Origin: AAA044-D11 sp965268555
GTDB lineage: Bacteria > Actinomycetota > Actinomycetes > Nanopelagicales > Nanopelagicaceae
Direction of reading: 5' to 3'
Assembly (NCBI GenBank): GCA_965268555.1
Contig: OZ254174.1
Coordinates: 496,001 to 560,000 of the forward strand
DNA length: 64,000 nucleotides
The notes under the pieces were generated by a model. It searched no databases and had not been told where the DNA came from. It was given only the letters and a program-made list of their open reading frames with translations. Shown one piece after another: positions 17,123-25,418 of this stretch (the stretch's first letter is position 1; every line of letters starts with the position of its first letter). The translations under genes were made by a program, and so were the position numbers.

Positions 17123-18442
17123 ATGTCATTTTCATTAGATAAATCTTCATTTGAAACTCGTCAAGTTCATGCCGGTCAAGTTCCTGATCCAACAACTGGC
17201 GCACGCGCATTGCCGTTGTATCAAACAACTGCATATCAATTCCGCGACACTAAGCATGCCGCTGATCTTTTTAGCCTTGCTGAATTAGGAAATATTTACA
17301 CCCGCATCATGAACCCAACTCAAGATGCAGTAGAGCAACGAATTGCTTCACTCGAAGGTGGAGTAGCTGCGCTCCTAGTTGCATCAGGTTCTGCCGCAAC
17401 TACATATGCAGTATTAAACGTTGCCGAAGCTGGCGACCACATCGTTTCTTCGCCAAGTCTTTATGGCGGAACTTATAACTTGTTCCACTACACACTTCCA
17501 AAATTTGGGATCGAAGTAACATTCGTAGAAAATCCAGATGACCCGGCATCATGGCAAGCTGCAGTAAAGCCAAATACCAAGGCGTTCTTCGGTGAAACAA
17601 TTGCTAACCCAAAGAATGATGTCCTAGACATTGAAACAGTTGCAAATATTGCACATAAGAATGGCGTCCCACTTATCGTGGATAACACTGTTGCAACACC
17701 ATTCACAATCCGTCCAATCGAACATGGCGCAGATGTTGTTATTCACTCGGCAACAAAGTTCCTGTCCGGTCACGGAAACTCTGTCGTTGGCGCGATTGTT
17801 GATTCAGGCAACTTCGATTATGCCCAGCACAAAGATCGCTTCCCAGGATTCAATCAACCAGATCCAAGTTATAACGGCCTGGTTTATGCGCAAGCACTTG
17901 GCGTTGGGTCAGCCTTTGGCGCAAACCTTTCTTACATCTTCAAGATTCGCCTAACCCTGCTTCGCGATACTGGCGCTGCGGTAAGCCCATTCAATGCTTG
18001 GTTATTAGCTCAAGGACTTGAAACTCTTTCACTACGTATCGAGCGCCATCTATCGAATGCGAAGACTTTGGCAACCTGGCTAGAGAAGCAACCACAAGTC
18101 GAGAAGGTTAACTACGCATCACTTCCATCATCACCATGGAACAAGTTGGCTACAAAGTATGCGCCGACTGGTTCTGGCTCAGTTCTCTCCTTTGAAATCA
18201 AGGGTGGAATCGAAGCGGGTAAGAAGTTTGTTGAAGCGCTAAAACTGCACTCACACGTAGCAAACATCGGCGATGTTCGCTCGCTGGTTATTCACCCAGC
18301 CTCAACAACACACTCACAACTAAGCCCAGAAGAGCAATTAACTGCGGGTGTAACTCCAGGATTAATCCGTCTCTCTGTCGGAATTGAGAACATCGAAGAT
18401 ATTAAAGCTGATATCACCGATGGTTTCGCCGCAGCTAAATAA
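17123..18442 (+). CDS. metY: O-acetylhomoserine aminocarboxypropyltransferase
   Basis: A 439-aa PLP enzyme of the Cys/Met metabolism family. It makes homocysteine directly from O-acetylhomoserine and sulfide. Visible are the ALPLYQTTAYQF opening, ASGSAATTYAVLNV, and the PLP-lysine motif HSATKFLSGHGNSVVGA. The long form (about 430 aa) with an inserted segment (FPGFNQPDPSYNGLVY) is MetY rather than MetB or MetC. A strong Shine-Dalgarno sequence (GGGAGG) sits behind a SAM-IV riboswitch. metX follows by 21 bp. Confidence 0.95.
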   Translation: MSFSLDKSSFETRQVHAGQVPDPTTGARALPLYQTTAYQFRDTKHAADLFSLAELGNIYTRIMNPTQDAVEQRIASLEGGVAALLVASGSAATTYAVLNVAEAGDHIVSSPSLYGGTYNLFHYTLPKFGIEVTFVENPDDPASWQAAVKPNTKAFFGETIANPKNDVLDIETVANIAHKNGVPLIVDNTVATPFTIRPIEHGADVVIHSATKFLSGHGNSVVGAIVDSGNFDYAQHKDRFPGFNQPDPSYNGLVYAQALGVGSAFGANLSYIFKIRLTLLRDTGAAVSPFNAWLLAQGLETLSLRIERHLSNAKTLATWLEKQPQVEKVNYASLPSSPWNKLATKYAPTGSGSVLSFEIKGGIEAGKKFVEALKLHSHVANIGDVRSLVIHPASTTHSQLSPEEQLTAGVTPGLIRLSVGIENIEDIKADITDGFAAAK

Positions 18443-18463
18443 TTAATCTGCGAAACTAGATTC

Positions 18464-19573
18464 ATGGAATCTGACTGTAATTGTCATATCACTGGGGCGT
18501 GGCTTGAAAGCCATGCTCCTGGTGATCGGCAATTCCTAAAAATCGGTGACCTTGAACTGGAGTCTGGCGAAAAACTTCTAGATACAACTATCGCCTATCA
18601 AACTTGGGGCAAGTTGAATGCCGCGGGCAACAATGCAATTCTTGTTAACCATGCGTTAACTGGTTGGTCGGATGTTCCTGGTTGGTGGCCTTCAATGGTT
18701 GGCCCAGGTTTACCACTAGATACCGATAAATATTTTGTTATCTGCCCAAATGTTATTGGTGGATGTCAGGGAAGTACTGGCCCATCTTCACTAGCTCCGG
18801 ATGGGAAACGTTGGGGATCAAGATTTCCAACCGTAACAATTCGCGACATGGTGGCAGCAGAACTTGCACTCACTAATGCGCTAGGAATTTCGCATTACAT
18901 TTTGTCGGTCGGGCCATCACTTGGTGGAATGCGCGCACTTGAATGGGCCGTCTCGCACCCAACTCGCGTTAATGCAATCTGCACAATTGGTTCATCAGCA
19001 GTCGCAACTGGTGATCAAATTGGTGCGGCCTCAATTCAAATTCGCGCAATTAAATCTGACCCATATTTCAACAACGGTGACTATTACGAGCAGGAGCAAG
19101 GCCCAACTGAGGGTATGGGAATTGCTCGAAGAATTGCCCACCTGACTTATCGCACTGAAACTGAGATGGATGTTCGCTTTGGTCGCGAACTGCAGGGAGA
19201 TGACACCGGACGTTATGCAGTTGAGTCATATTTAGACCACCAAGCAAGTAAATTGGCTAAACGCTTTGATGCCAATACCTATATCGCTCTTACCGAAGCT
19301 ATGAATTCACATGATGTGGGTCGAGATCGTGGGGGAGTCGCAGAGGCGCTCGCCACTGTGAAGATTCCGGTTGTAGTCATATCTATAGATTCCGATCGAC
19401 TTTTTTGGCCCCGATTACAAGAAGAGATAGTCGAATTGACCCCAACCGCTCTGCCACTCGTGACGATTTCCTCACCTTTTGGCCACGATGGCTTCCTAAT
19501 TGAGGTCGAAGCGGTCGGAAGCGTGCTCAGAGATGCGCTCGCAATTGGGTTGAAGGCAAATTCCAGCAAGTAA
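18464..19573 (+). CDS. metX: Homoserine O-acetyltransferase
   Basis: A 369-aa alpha/beta-hydrolase fold enzyme that activates homoserine for direct sulfhydrylation by MetY. The nucleophile is in GPSLGGMRALEW. The acid and base are in ISIDSDRLFWP and SPFGHDGFLIE. NHALTGWSDVPGWW and GGCQGSTGPSS are family-typical. Cotranscription with metY under the SAM-IV riboswitch is likely. An N-terminal CNCHITGAW segment precedes the core. Confidence 0.94.
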   Translation: MESDCNCHITGAWLESHAPGDRQFLKIGDLELESGEKLLDTTIAYQTWGKLNAAGNNAILVNHALTGWSDVPGWWPSMVGPGLPLDTDKYFVICPNVIGGCQGSTGPSSLAPDGKRWGSRFPTVTIRDMVAAELALTNALGISHYILSVGPSLGGMRALEWAVSHPTRVNAICTIGSSAVATGDQIGAASIQIRAIKSDPYFNNGDYYEQEQGPTEGMGIARRIAHLTYRTETEMDVRFGRELQGDDTGRYAVESYLDHQASKLAKRFDANTYIALTEAMNSHDVGRDRGGVAEALATVKIPVVVISIDSDRLFWPRLQEEIVELTPTALPLVTISSPFGHDGFLIEVEAVGSVLRDALAIGLKANSSK

Positions 19574-19612
19574 CTAGCGTTTCCTGATGTGCATAAAGGG
19601 CTGTGGACAATT

Positions 19613-19618
19613 TATAAT
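19613..19618 (+). promoter_or_regulatory. Consensus -10 box (TATAAT) upstream of the sigma factor gene
   Basis: A perfect TATAAT lies 57 bases before the GTG start of the sigma factor gene, in the 102-bp gap after metX. No good -35 hexamer at 16-18 bp was seen. It gives a leadered transcript with an AAAGGATG Shine-Dalgarno sequence, unlike the leaderless genes around it. Confidence 0.5.
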
Positions 19619-19675
19619 ATAGCCAAGCAAGTTTCGCTGGTCCGAAGAGAGGCCAGACAAACCAAAGGATGAATT

Positions 19676-21142
19676 GTGGCTGGAATTCGTGCGCACAAAA
19701 ATAGCGCAAGCAGTAAAAAGACAGTGAAGAAAGCTGCGACTAAGAAAGTTGTTGCAAAGAAAGCCGCTGTTAAGAAGACTGCGAAGAAAGCTGCACCTAA
19801 AAAAATTGTTAAGAAATCAACTGGTCCTCGTCGCTTTCCAACTAAAGCTGAATTAGAGGCACAAAAATTAGCAGCAGCAACTAAAACTACAAAGAAAGCT
19901 GCACCCGCACCATCAGGAAAGAAATTATTTCCGACCAAAGCTGAACTTGAAGCCAAGCGCCTAGCTGCACTCGGCGTTAAGCCAGTAGCAGAAGGCAAGC
20001 CAGGCAAGCCAATTGTTACCAAGATTGATGGCGAAGAAGTTGAATTAGAAGAGATTGAATTAGAAGATCTCGAAACTCTCGTTGAAGAAGTTAAAGAGAT
20101 TATTGAAGAAGAGAAAGAGAGCGAGATTCGAGTAGTAAATGTCGCTGAAGAATCTCAGAACGAAGAGAATGCTTTCACTATTAAAGATTCTGAAGAAGAT
20201 GATGCACCTGTACAAACCGTTCTAACCGCCGGTGCTACTGCCGACCCAGTTAAGGATTACCTAAAACTTATCGGGCGTGTGCCACTTCTAAATGCTGAGA
20301 TGGAAGTTGATCTTTCGCTTCGCGTTGAAGCTGGGCTATTTGCCGAAGAAATCATTAAGAACGAGAAGAAGATTGATAAGAAATACAAGCGCGAACTTGA
20401 ACAATTAGTTCTAGATGGCAAGCGCGCAAAGAACCATTTGCTTGAAGCAAACCTTCGCCTTGTGGTCTCGCTGGCAAAGCGTTACACCGGTCGCGGCATG
20501 TTGTTCCTTGATTTAATTCAAGAAGGTAACTTGGGTCTAATCCGTGCAGTTGAGAAGTTCGACTACACAAAGGGTTATAAGTTCTCAACATATGCAACTT
20601 GGTGGATTCGCCAGGCGATTACTCGCGCGATGGCTGACCAGGCAAGAACAATTCGTATTCCGGTTCACATGGTTGAAGTCATTAACAAACTTGCACGTGT
20701 TCAACGTCAGATGCTTCAAGATCTGGGCCGCGAACCGACACCAGAAGAGCTTGCTAAAGAACTTGATATGACACCTGAAAAGGTTGTTGAGGTTCAGAAG
20801 TATGGTCGTGAGCCAATCTCGCTTCATACTCCACTCGGTGAAGAGGGCGACTCTGAATTCGGAGATTTAATCGAAGACTCAGAAGCGATTGTTCCTGCCG
20901 ATGCTGTCTCATTTACATTGCTGCAAGAACAACTTCACTCAGTACTAGGAACCCTGTCAGAACGTGAAGCCGGCGTTGTGAAAATGCGCTTTGGTCTAAC
21001 CGATGGCCAACCTAAGACTTTGGATGAAATTGGCAAGGTTTACAGCGTTACACGTGAGCGGATCCGCCAAATTGAATCAAAGACGATGTCTAAGTTGCGT
21101 CACCCATCACGTTCACAAGTCCTACGCGATTACCTAGATTAA
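19676..21142 (+). CDS. rpoD: Principal RNA polymerase sigma factor (RpoD/SigA)
   Basis: A 488-aa sigma-70 factor. Residues 1-100 are a Lys/Ala-rich extension holding two copies of FPTKAELEA-type repeats (about 54-67 and 85-98). Residues 115-170 are strongly acidic. Then come region 1.2 (DPVKDYLKLIGRVPLL), region 2 (NLRLVVSLAKRYTGRGM, DLIQEGNLGLIRAVEKFD, YKFSTYATWWIRQAI), region 3, and region 4.2 with the helix-turn-helix (TLDEIGKVYSVTRERIRQIE). It starts with GTG with AAAGGATG upstream. A CDGSH gene follows by 14 bp. Confidence 0.95.
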   Translation: MAGIRAHKNSASSKKTVKKAATKKVVAKKAAVKKTAKKAAPKKIVKKSTGPRRFPTKAELEAQKLAAATKTTKKAAPAPSGKKLFPTKAELEAKRLAALGVKPVAEGKPGKPIVTKIDGEEVELEEIELEDLETLVEEVKEIIEEEKESEIRVVNVAEESQNEENAFTIKDSEEDDAPVQTVLTAGATADPVKDYLKLIGRVPLLNAEMEVDLSLRVEAGLFAEEIIKNEKKIDKKYKRELEQLVLDGKRAKNHLLEANLRLVVSLAKRYTGRGMLFLDLIQEGNLGLIRAVEKFDYTKGYKFSTYATWWIRQAITRAMADQARTIRIPVHMVEVINKLARVQRQMLQDLGREPTPEELAKELDMTPEKVVEVQKYGREPISLHTPLGEEGDSEFGDLIEDSEAIVPADAVSFTLLQEQLHSVLGTLSEREAGVVKMRFGLTDGQPKTLDEIGKVYSVTRERIRQIESKTMSKLRHPSRSQVLRDYLD

Positions 21143-21156
21143 GAGCGGGAATTTAG

Positions 21157-21372
21157 ATGAGCGAAAACGCAAACGATAAAGTCCAAATTCGAATTAAAGA
21201 GAACGGTTCCATTCGCGTGAAGGGAACCGTAGAGATTATTGATGCAGATGGAAATGTGATTGAAACTAAATCAGATTTCTCATTATGCCGCTGTGGGCTC
21301 TCAAGCGAGAAGCCATTTTGCGATGGATCGCACAAGGATAAATTCGTAGCTGGCGAAGGTTTAGCTAAATAA
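21157..21372 (+). CDS. CDGSH iron-sulfur domain protein
   Basis: A 71-aa protein whose C-terminal half carries CRCGLSSEKPFCDGSHK, the CDGSH motif that binds a 2Fe-2S cluster through three Cys and one His. The N-terminal half is a short beta-rich segment. Members act in electron or cluster transfer and redox sensing; the partner here is unknown. It sits 14 bp after the sigma factor gene and is convergent with the DUF7455 gene, with one base between stops. Confidence 0.87.
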   Translation: MSENANDKVQIRIKENGSIRVKGTVEIIDADGNVIETKSDFSLCRCGLSSEKPFCDGSHKDKFVAGEGLAK

Positions 21373-21373
21373 A

Positions 21374-21595
21374 TTAATTAGCGTCAGAAGAGACTGCAGT
21401 TAACTTTGCAGTTTCATCTTGAATCACTTTTACAACAGGCTTTAGCTTTTCAGCGTATTCCTTAGCGTGATGTCCACAGAACAAGAGCTCGCCACCATTT
21501 AGCAATACTGCACGAACGTACGCTTGGGCTCCGCAACGATCGCAACGATCGACAGCATTGAGCGGTGTAGTTTCGAGAATCAATTGCTCGGTCAT
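21374..21595 (-). CDS. DUF7455 family small zinc-ribbon-like protein
   Basis: A 73-aa protein with CDRCGAQAYVRA followed by LLFCGHHAKEY, giving a Cys2-CysHis pattern that suggests a metal knuckle. Genes of this family commonly lie next to the principal sigma factor gene in actinobacteria, as here. The function is unknown. The gene is read toward the sigma operon and is divergent from the topoisomerase gene. Confidence 0.75.
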   Translation of the reverse strand: MTEQLILETTPLNAVDRCDRCGAQAYVRAVLLNGGELLFCGHHAKEYAEKLKPVVKVIQDETAKLTAVSSDAN

Positions 21596-21804
21596 TTCGC
21601 TCCTTTAACTCAGTTGGTGTTCTTGTGTAGGGGAACATCAAACCACTAAACCTTTATTCCCCGCTCGTTAAAATATCTAAATTCACGCTCGGGCGTGTCA
21701 TAAATCCCACATAATTTCCTGTAAATGCCCTGAATCAAAATATTTTTGCAAAGTGCTCGCAATCAACCGAGAAAATCGCCCCTCACAAGATAACCTTCAT
21801 CTCC
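21596..21804. other. Intergenic region between DUF7455 gene and topoisomerase B gene
   Basis: A 209-bp divergent gap. It holds TAACCT (21791-21796), eight bases before the GTG at 21805 and a candidate leaderless -10. It also holds a short hairpin CACGC-TCGG-GCGTG at 21684-21697. No ORF or RNA gene was recognised. Confidence 0.4.
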
Positions 21805-23877
21805 GTGGCTACCGACGAACTCGCATCAACAACAGAGAATGGCTATAACGCCAAAGATCTAGCCGTTTTAGAAGGTCTTGATGCAGTTCGCAAACGTCCA
21901 GGTATGTATATCGGTACGACCGATTCACGTGGACTCATGCACTGCCTCTGGGAAATTATTGATAACTCGGTAGATGAAGCACTTGCAGGTCATTGCAAAA
22001 ATATTGAAATTAATTTGGAATCAGATGGATCGGTTGAAGTTCATGACGATGGTCGTGGAATTCCAGTAGATAAAGAACCAAAGACCGGACTTACTGGTGT
22101 TGAAGTTGTTATGACTAAATTGCATGCCGGTGGAAAATTCGGTGGCGGTTCATATGCCGCTTCTGGTGGTTTGCACGGAGTAGGTGCATCAGTTGTAAAC
22201 GCACTTGCATCTCGTCTTGATGTTGAAGTTGATCGCAATGGAAAAATTTATTGGATGTCATTCCAACGCGGTAACGCAGGCATCTTTGATGGCGATGGTC
22301 CTAAGGCTTCATTTACTGAAAGCTCTGGACTTCGTGTAATTGGAAAAGTCAGTGCGAAAGTCACTGGCACAAGAATTAAATGGTGGGCAGATCGTCAGAT
22401 CTTCTTAAAAGAGGCCGAGCTCGCAATCGAAGATATTTACGCTCGTGCGCGCCAAACTTCTTACCTAGTTCCTGGTCTAACTCTTACAGTTAATGACAAC
22501 CGAACAAAGGCTAAGAGTTCTGAGAAGTTTTTCCATAAGGGCGGTATCTCTGAGTTCTGTTCATTCCTGCGTCCTGATGATCCAATCGGTGAAGTAATTC
22601 GCCTTACTGGTTCTGGCGAATACACCGAGACAGTTCCTGTTCTCGATGAAAAAGGCCACATGATGCCTACTGAAGTAAATCGCGAAATGGGAGTCGACAT
22701 CGCGTTGCAGTGGGGCAATGGTTATGAGAACACCATGTCGAGCTTTGTAAATATTATTTCAACACCTAAAGGTGGAACCCACGTTCAAGGTTTCGAGCGT
22801 TCAATTACAAAGGCATTTAACGATGCCCTTCGTGCGACAAAAACTCTTAAGAACAATGAAGCTGATGTAATCAAGGATGACGTTCTCGAGGGCCTAACTT
22901 CAGTTGTCACCGTTCGTATGTCTGAGCCACAATTTGAAGGCCAGACCAAGGAAGTTTTAGGAACTGCCGCAGCCACAAAGATTGTTGCCGCAGTTGTTGC
23001 CGATGAGATGAAGAAATTCTTCGCAACAACAAAACGAATTGATAAAGCAACCGGCAAGATGATTCTGGAGAAAGTTGCTGGGGCATCAAGAACTCGTATC
23101 TCAGCTCGCGCCCACAAAGATATTCAACGCCGCAAAAATGCTTTGGAAAGCTCCTCACTTCCAACCAAACTTTCAGATTGTCGATCAGATGACACTGATC
23201 GCACTGAGCTCTACATCGTCGAGGGCGACTCAGCTTTGGGAACAGCAAAAGCTGCGCGTAACTCAGAATTCCAAGCAATCCTGCCAATTCGCGGCAAGAT
23301 ATTGAACGTTCAGAAAGCCTCGCTATCTCAAATGCTTGAGAACAATGAATGTGCCTCAATCATCCAAGTTATTGGTGCCGGCTCTGGTCGCTCCTTCGAA
23401 CTAGATGACACTCGATATGGTCGAATTATTCTGATGTCCGATGCCGACGTTGATGGCGCACACATTCGTTGTCTACTCCTTACTTTACTTTCACGTTATA
23501 TGCGCCCGCTGATCGAAGATGGTCGAGTATTTGCAGCCATGCCACCTTTGCACCGCATCGAGGTTGTTGGTGGAAAGCGCGGGGAAGTTCATTACACATA
23601 TTCCGATGATGAGATGAAGAAGATGACTGCAGATTTAACTAAAGCCGGAAAGCGCTGGAAAGAACCAATTCAACGCTACAAAGGTCTGGGCGAGATGGAT
23701 GCTGATCAGCTTCGTGAGACCACAATGGATCCTGCACACCGCACCCTACGTCGAATCACAATGAAGGATGCCAACGCCGCAGAAGCGATGTTCGAACTGC
23801 TTATGGGCAATGAAGTTGCACCTCGCAAAGAATTTATTTCAACCGCTGAAATCGCGCGCGATCGAATCGACGCTTAA
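21805..23877 (+). CDS. parE: Type IIA topoisomerase B subunit (topoisomerase IV ParE/GyrB-like)
   Basis: A 690-aa ATPase subunit. The GHKL domain shows WEIIDNSVDEALAG, HDDGRGIPVD and GGLHGVGASVVNA. The TOPRIM domain shows IVEGDSALGTAKAARN and MSDADVDGAHIR. The C-terminus has QRYKGLGEMDADQL. It is next to the principal sigma factor, and the matching A subunit is 1.5 kb away on the other strand. By this context and by actinobacterial practice it is topoisomerase IV, though gyrase cannot be excluded without the rest of the genome. It starts with GTG. Confidence 0.88.
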   Translation: MATDELASTTENGYNAKDLAVLEGLDAVRKRPGMYIGTTDSRGLMHCLWEIIDNSVDEALAGHCKNIEINLESDGSVEVHDDGRGIPVDKEPKTGLTGVEVVMTKLHAGGKFGGGSYAASGGLHGVGASVVNALASRLDVEVDRNGKIYWMSFQRGNAGIFDGDGPKASFTESSGLRVIGKVSAKVTGTRIKWWADRQIFLKEAELAIEDIYARARQTSYLVPGLTLTVNDNRTKAKSSEKFFHKGGISEFCSFLRPDDPIGEVIRLTGSGEYTETVPVLDEKGHMMPTEVNREMGVDIALQWGNGYENTMSSFVNIISTPKGGTHVQGFERSITKAFNDALRATKTLKNNEADVIKDDVLEGLTSVVTVRMSEPQFEGQTKEVLGTAAATKIVAAVVADEMKKFFATTKRIDKATGKMILEKVAGASRTRISARAHKDIQRRKNALESSSLPTKLSDCRSDDTDRTELYIVEGDSALGTAKAARNSEFQAILPIRGKILNVQKASLSQMLENNECASIIQVIGAGSGRSFELDDTRYGRIILMSDADVDGAHIRCLLLTLLSRYMRPLIEDGRVFAAMPPLHRIEVVGGKRGEVHYTYSDDEMKKMTADLTKAGKRWKEPIQRYKGLGEMDADQLRETTMDPAHRTLRRITMKDANAAEAMFELLMGNEVAPRKEFISTAEIARDRIDA

Positions 23878-23881
23878 CTAG

Positions 23882-24436
23882 TTATTTAGTCTCAGCAATT
23901 CTGGCTTTTACCAAAGCGTGCAATAACTTCTCATCAATATCCCAATCGTTTGGCACGCCAATAGTCTTTTTCTTCACATCAAGATCTTTCATTTTTGGCC
24001 GGAATTTCTCTAGAACATCCTGGCTCCAAGGTGCAAATAAAATGTGGTTCTTAGCGGTTGAAATCCCAAAAATATAGTGATCGCCAAGCTTCAACATTGG
24101 CTGATTCCAAGAGATTACAAGTTCTAAATTGGGAAACTTCGAAGTAATAGTTTTCAGAATAGCCCGGACCTTGGTTGCTTGTTTCGGCTCTAGCGATTTG
24201 AAATATTGAGCCGGGGAGTCAAAACGCTTTGCTGATTTTGAGCCGCGGGAGTACATAACTAGGGCATTTGCATGGGCTTGTGAGAAACCATAATTCTCAC
24301 GCAGATGAGCAATTTGTTCTGGATATTTCTTGCCTTCAAGCTTTGCCATAACTTTGAACCAATACGACATCTTCTCGCCATATCTTTTTTCGATGGCAGG
24401 GAAGTGAGCTTCTCGACTCGGATCTTTAGGCGGCAC
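23882..24436 (-). CDS. DUF4287/DUF1801-like protein
   Basis: A protein of about 184 aa with two parts. Residues 10-70 resemble DUF4287 (EKRYGEKMSYWFKVM through HLRENYGFSQAHANALVMY). The rest resembles the YdhG/DUF1801-like fold (LELVISWNQPMLKLGDHYIFGISTAKNHILFAPW). The function is unknown. I prefer the GTG at 24436 over the TTG at 24442 because TAATCT lies exactly six bases upstream on the minus strand (24443-24448), overlapping the stop codon of the gene before it. Confidence 0.75.
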   Translation of the reverse strand: MPPKDPSREAHFPAIEKRYGEKMSYWFKVMAKLEGKKYPEQIAHLRENYGFSQAHANALVMYSRGSKSAKRFDSPAQYFKSLEPKQATKVRAILKTITSKFPNLELVISWNQPMLKLGDHYIFGISTAKNHILFAPWSQDVLEKFRPKMKDLDVKKKTIGVPNDWDIDEKLLHALVKARIAETK

Positions 24437-24445
24437 GGGCAAAGA

Positions 24446-25411
24446 TTACCGAACTTGCAGAATTAACTTTCCAGTTGTTCGCCTAGCTTCCAATTCACTG
24501 TGAGCAGTTGCCGCATCAGCAAGGGGATAGCGGCCACCAATTGCAACTTGCATGTGACCACGTCTAAAGGTTTCGAATACTTCATTTGCGCGCCAAAGTA
24601 ATTCACTTCGCTCGGCAACATAATCCGCGAGAGTTGGCCTGGTTAAAAAGATTGATCCTGCTGAAATTTTCATTATTTCAATCGGCGCGACTTGCCCACT
24701 CGCGGCTCCAAAAACGGCAAGCGTGCCTCTTCTGCGTAAAGCTTGAAGCCCTTCGTCAAAAGTATCTTTGCCTACGCCATCATAAATAACGTTTGCACCA
24801 ATGCCATCAGTGAACTCTCTAACGGTTTTTGAGAATCCAGAATAGCCAATTGCCAGATCAGCGCCAGCCGCAATAGCAATTTCCTGCTTCTCTTTTGTAG
24901 AGGCGGTCGCTATAACTCTGCCACCAAGTGATTTTATATATCGAGTTAGTAGGAGTCCAACACCGCCAGCGCCAGAATGAACAACTGCGGTATCACCAGC
25001 TTTAATTTCATAAGTATTTCGCGTCAGATAGTGAGCGGTCATTCCTTGGAGTAAAAGTGCAACTGCATCTTCATCTTTAATATCTTCGGGAATTGGGATA
25101 AGAGTTTTGGCTGGAATAGCTGCTGATTCGGCATATCCGCCACTTGCCATTACCCAACCAACACGCATCCCAACTTTTAAATCTGTCGGGGAATTTGAAC
25201 CAAGTTGCGAAACAACTCCAAGGCCTTCGACACCTGGAATGAAGGGAAGAGTTACTGGATATTTTCCAGAGCGGTGATAAATATCTATGAAATTAACGCC
25301 CGCTATCGTTACATCTATCAGCGCCTGATCTTCACTTATTAATGGGCGCTCAACTTCACCTAGTTTGAGAACATCAGGAGCACCAACTTGGGTGATCGCA
25401 ATTGCCTTCAT
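24446..25411 (-). CDS. Quinone oxidoreductase-like MDR family NADPH dehydrogenase
   Basis: A 321-aa medium-chain reductase of the zeta-crystallin/QOR type. The N-terminal GroES-like domain includes NFIDIYHRSGKYP and PGVEGLG. The Rossmann domain starts at VVHSGAGGVGLLL. The zinc-ligand cysteines of alcohol dehydrogenases are absent, as expected for quinone oxidoreductases. It reduces quinones or enones with NADPH. The ATG lies seven bases after the topoisomerase A stop codon, so it is cotranscribed. Confidence 0.88.
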   Translation of the reverse strand: MKAIAITQVGAPDVLKLGEVERPLISEDQALIDVTIAGVNFIDIYHRSGKYPVTLPFIPGVEGLGVVSQLGSNSPTDLKVGMRVGWVMASGGYAESAAIPAKTLIPIPEDIKDEDAVALLLQGMTAHYLTRNTYEIKAGDTAVVHSGAGGVGLLLTRYIKSLGGRVIATASTKEKQEIAIAAGADLAIGYSGFSKTVREFTDGIGANVIYDGVGKDTFDEGLQALRRRGTLAVFGAASGQVAPIEIMKISAGSIFLTRPTLADYVAERSELLWRANEVFETFRRGHMQVAIGGRYPLADAATAHSELEARRTTGKLILQVR

Positions 25412-25418
25412 TTAATCG

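Noticed and set aside
21684..21697. CACGC-TCGG-GCGTG hairpin upstream of the topoisomerase B gene as a regulatory RNA
   Set aside because: A five-bp stem alone is too weak to call. It is mentioned only as content of the intergenic gap.
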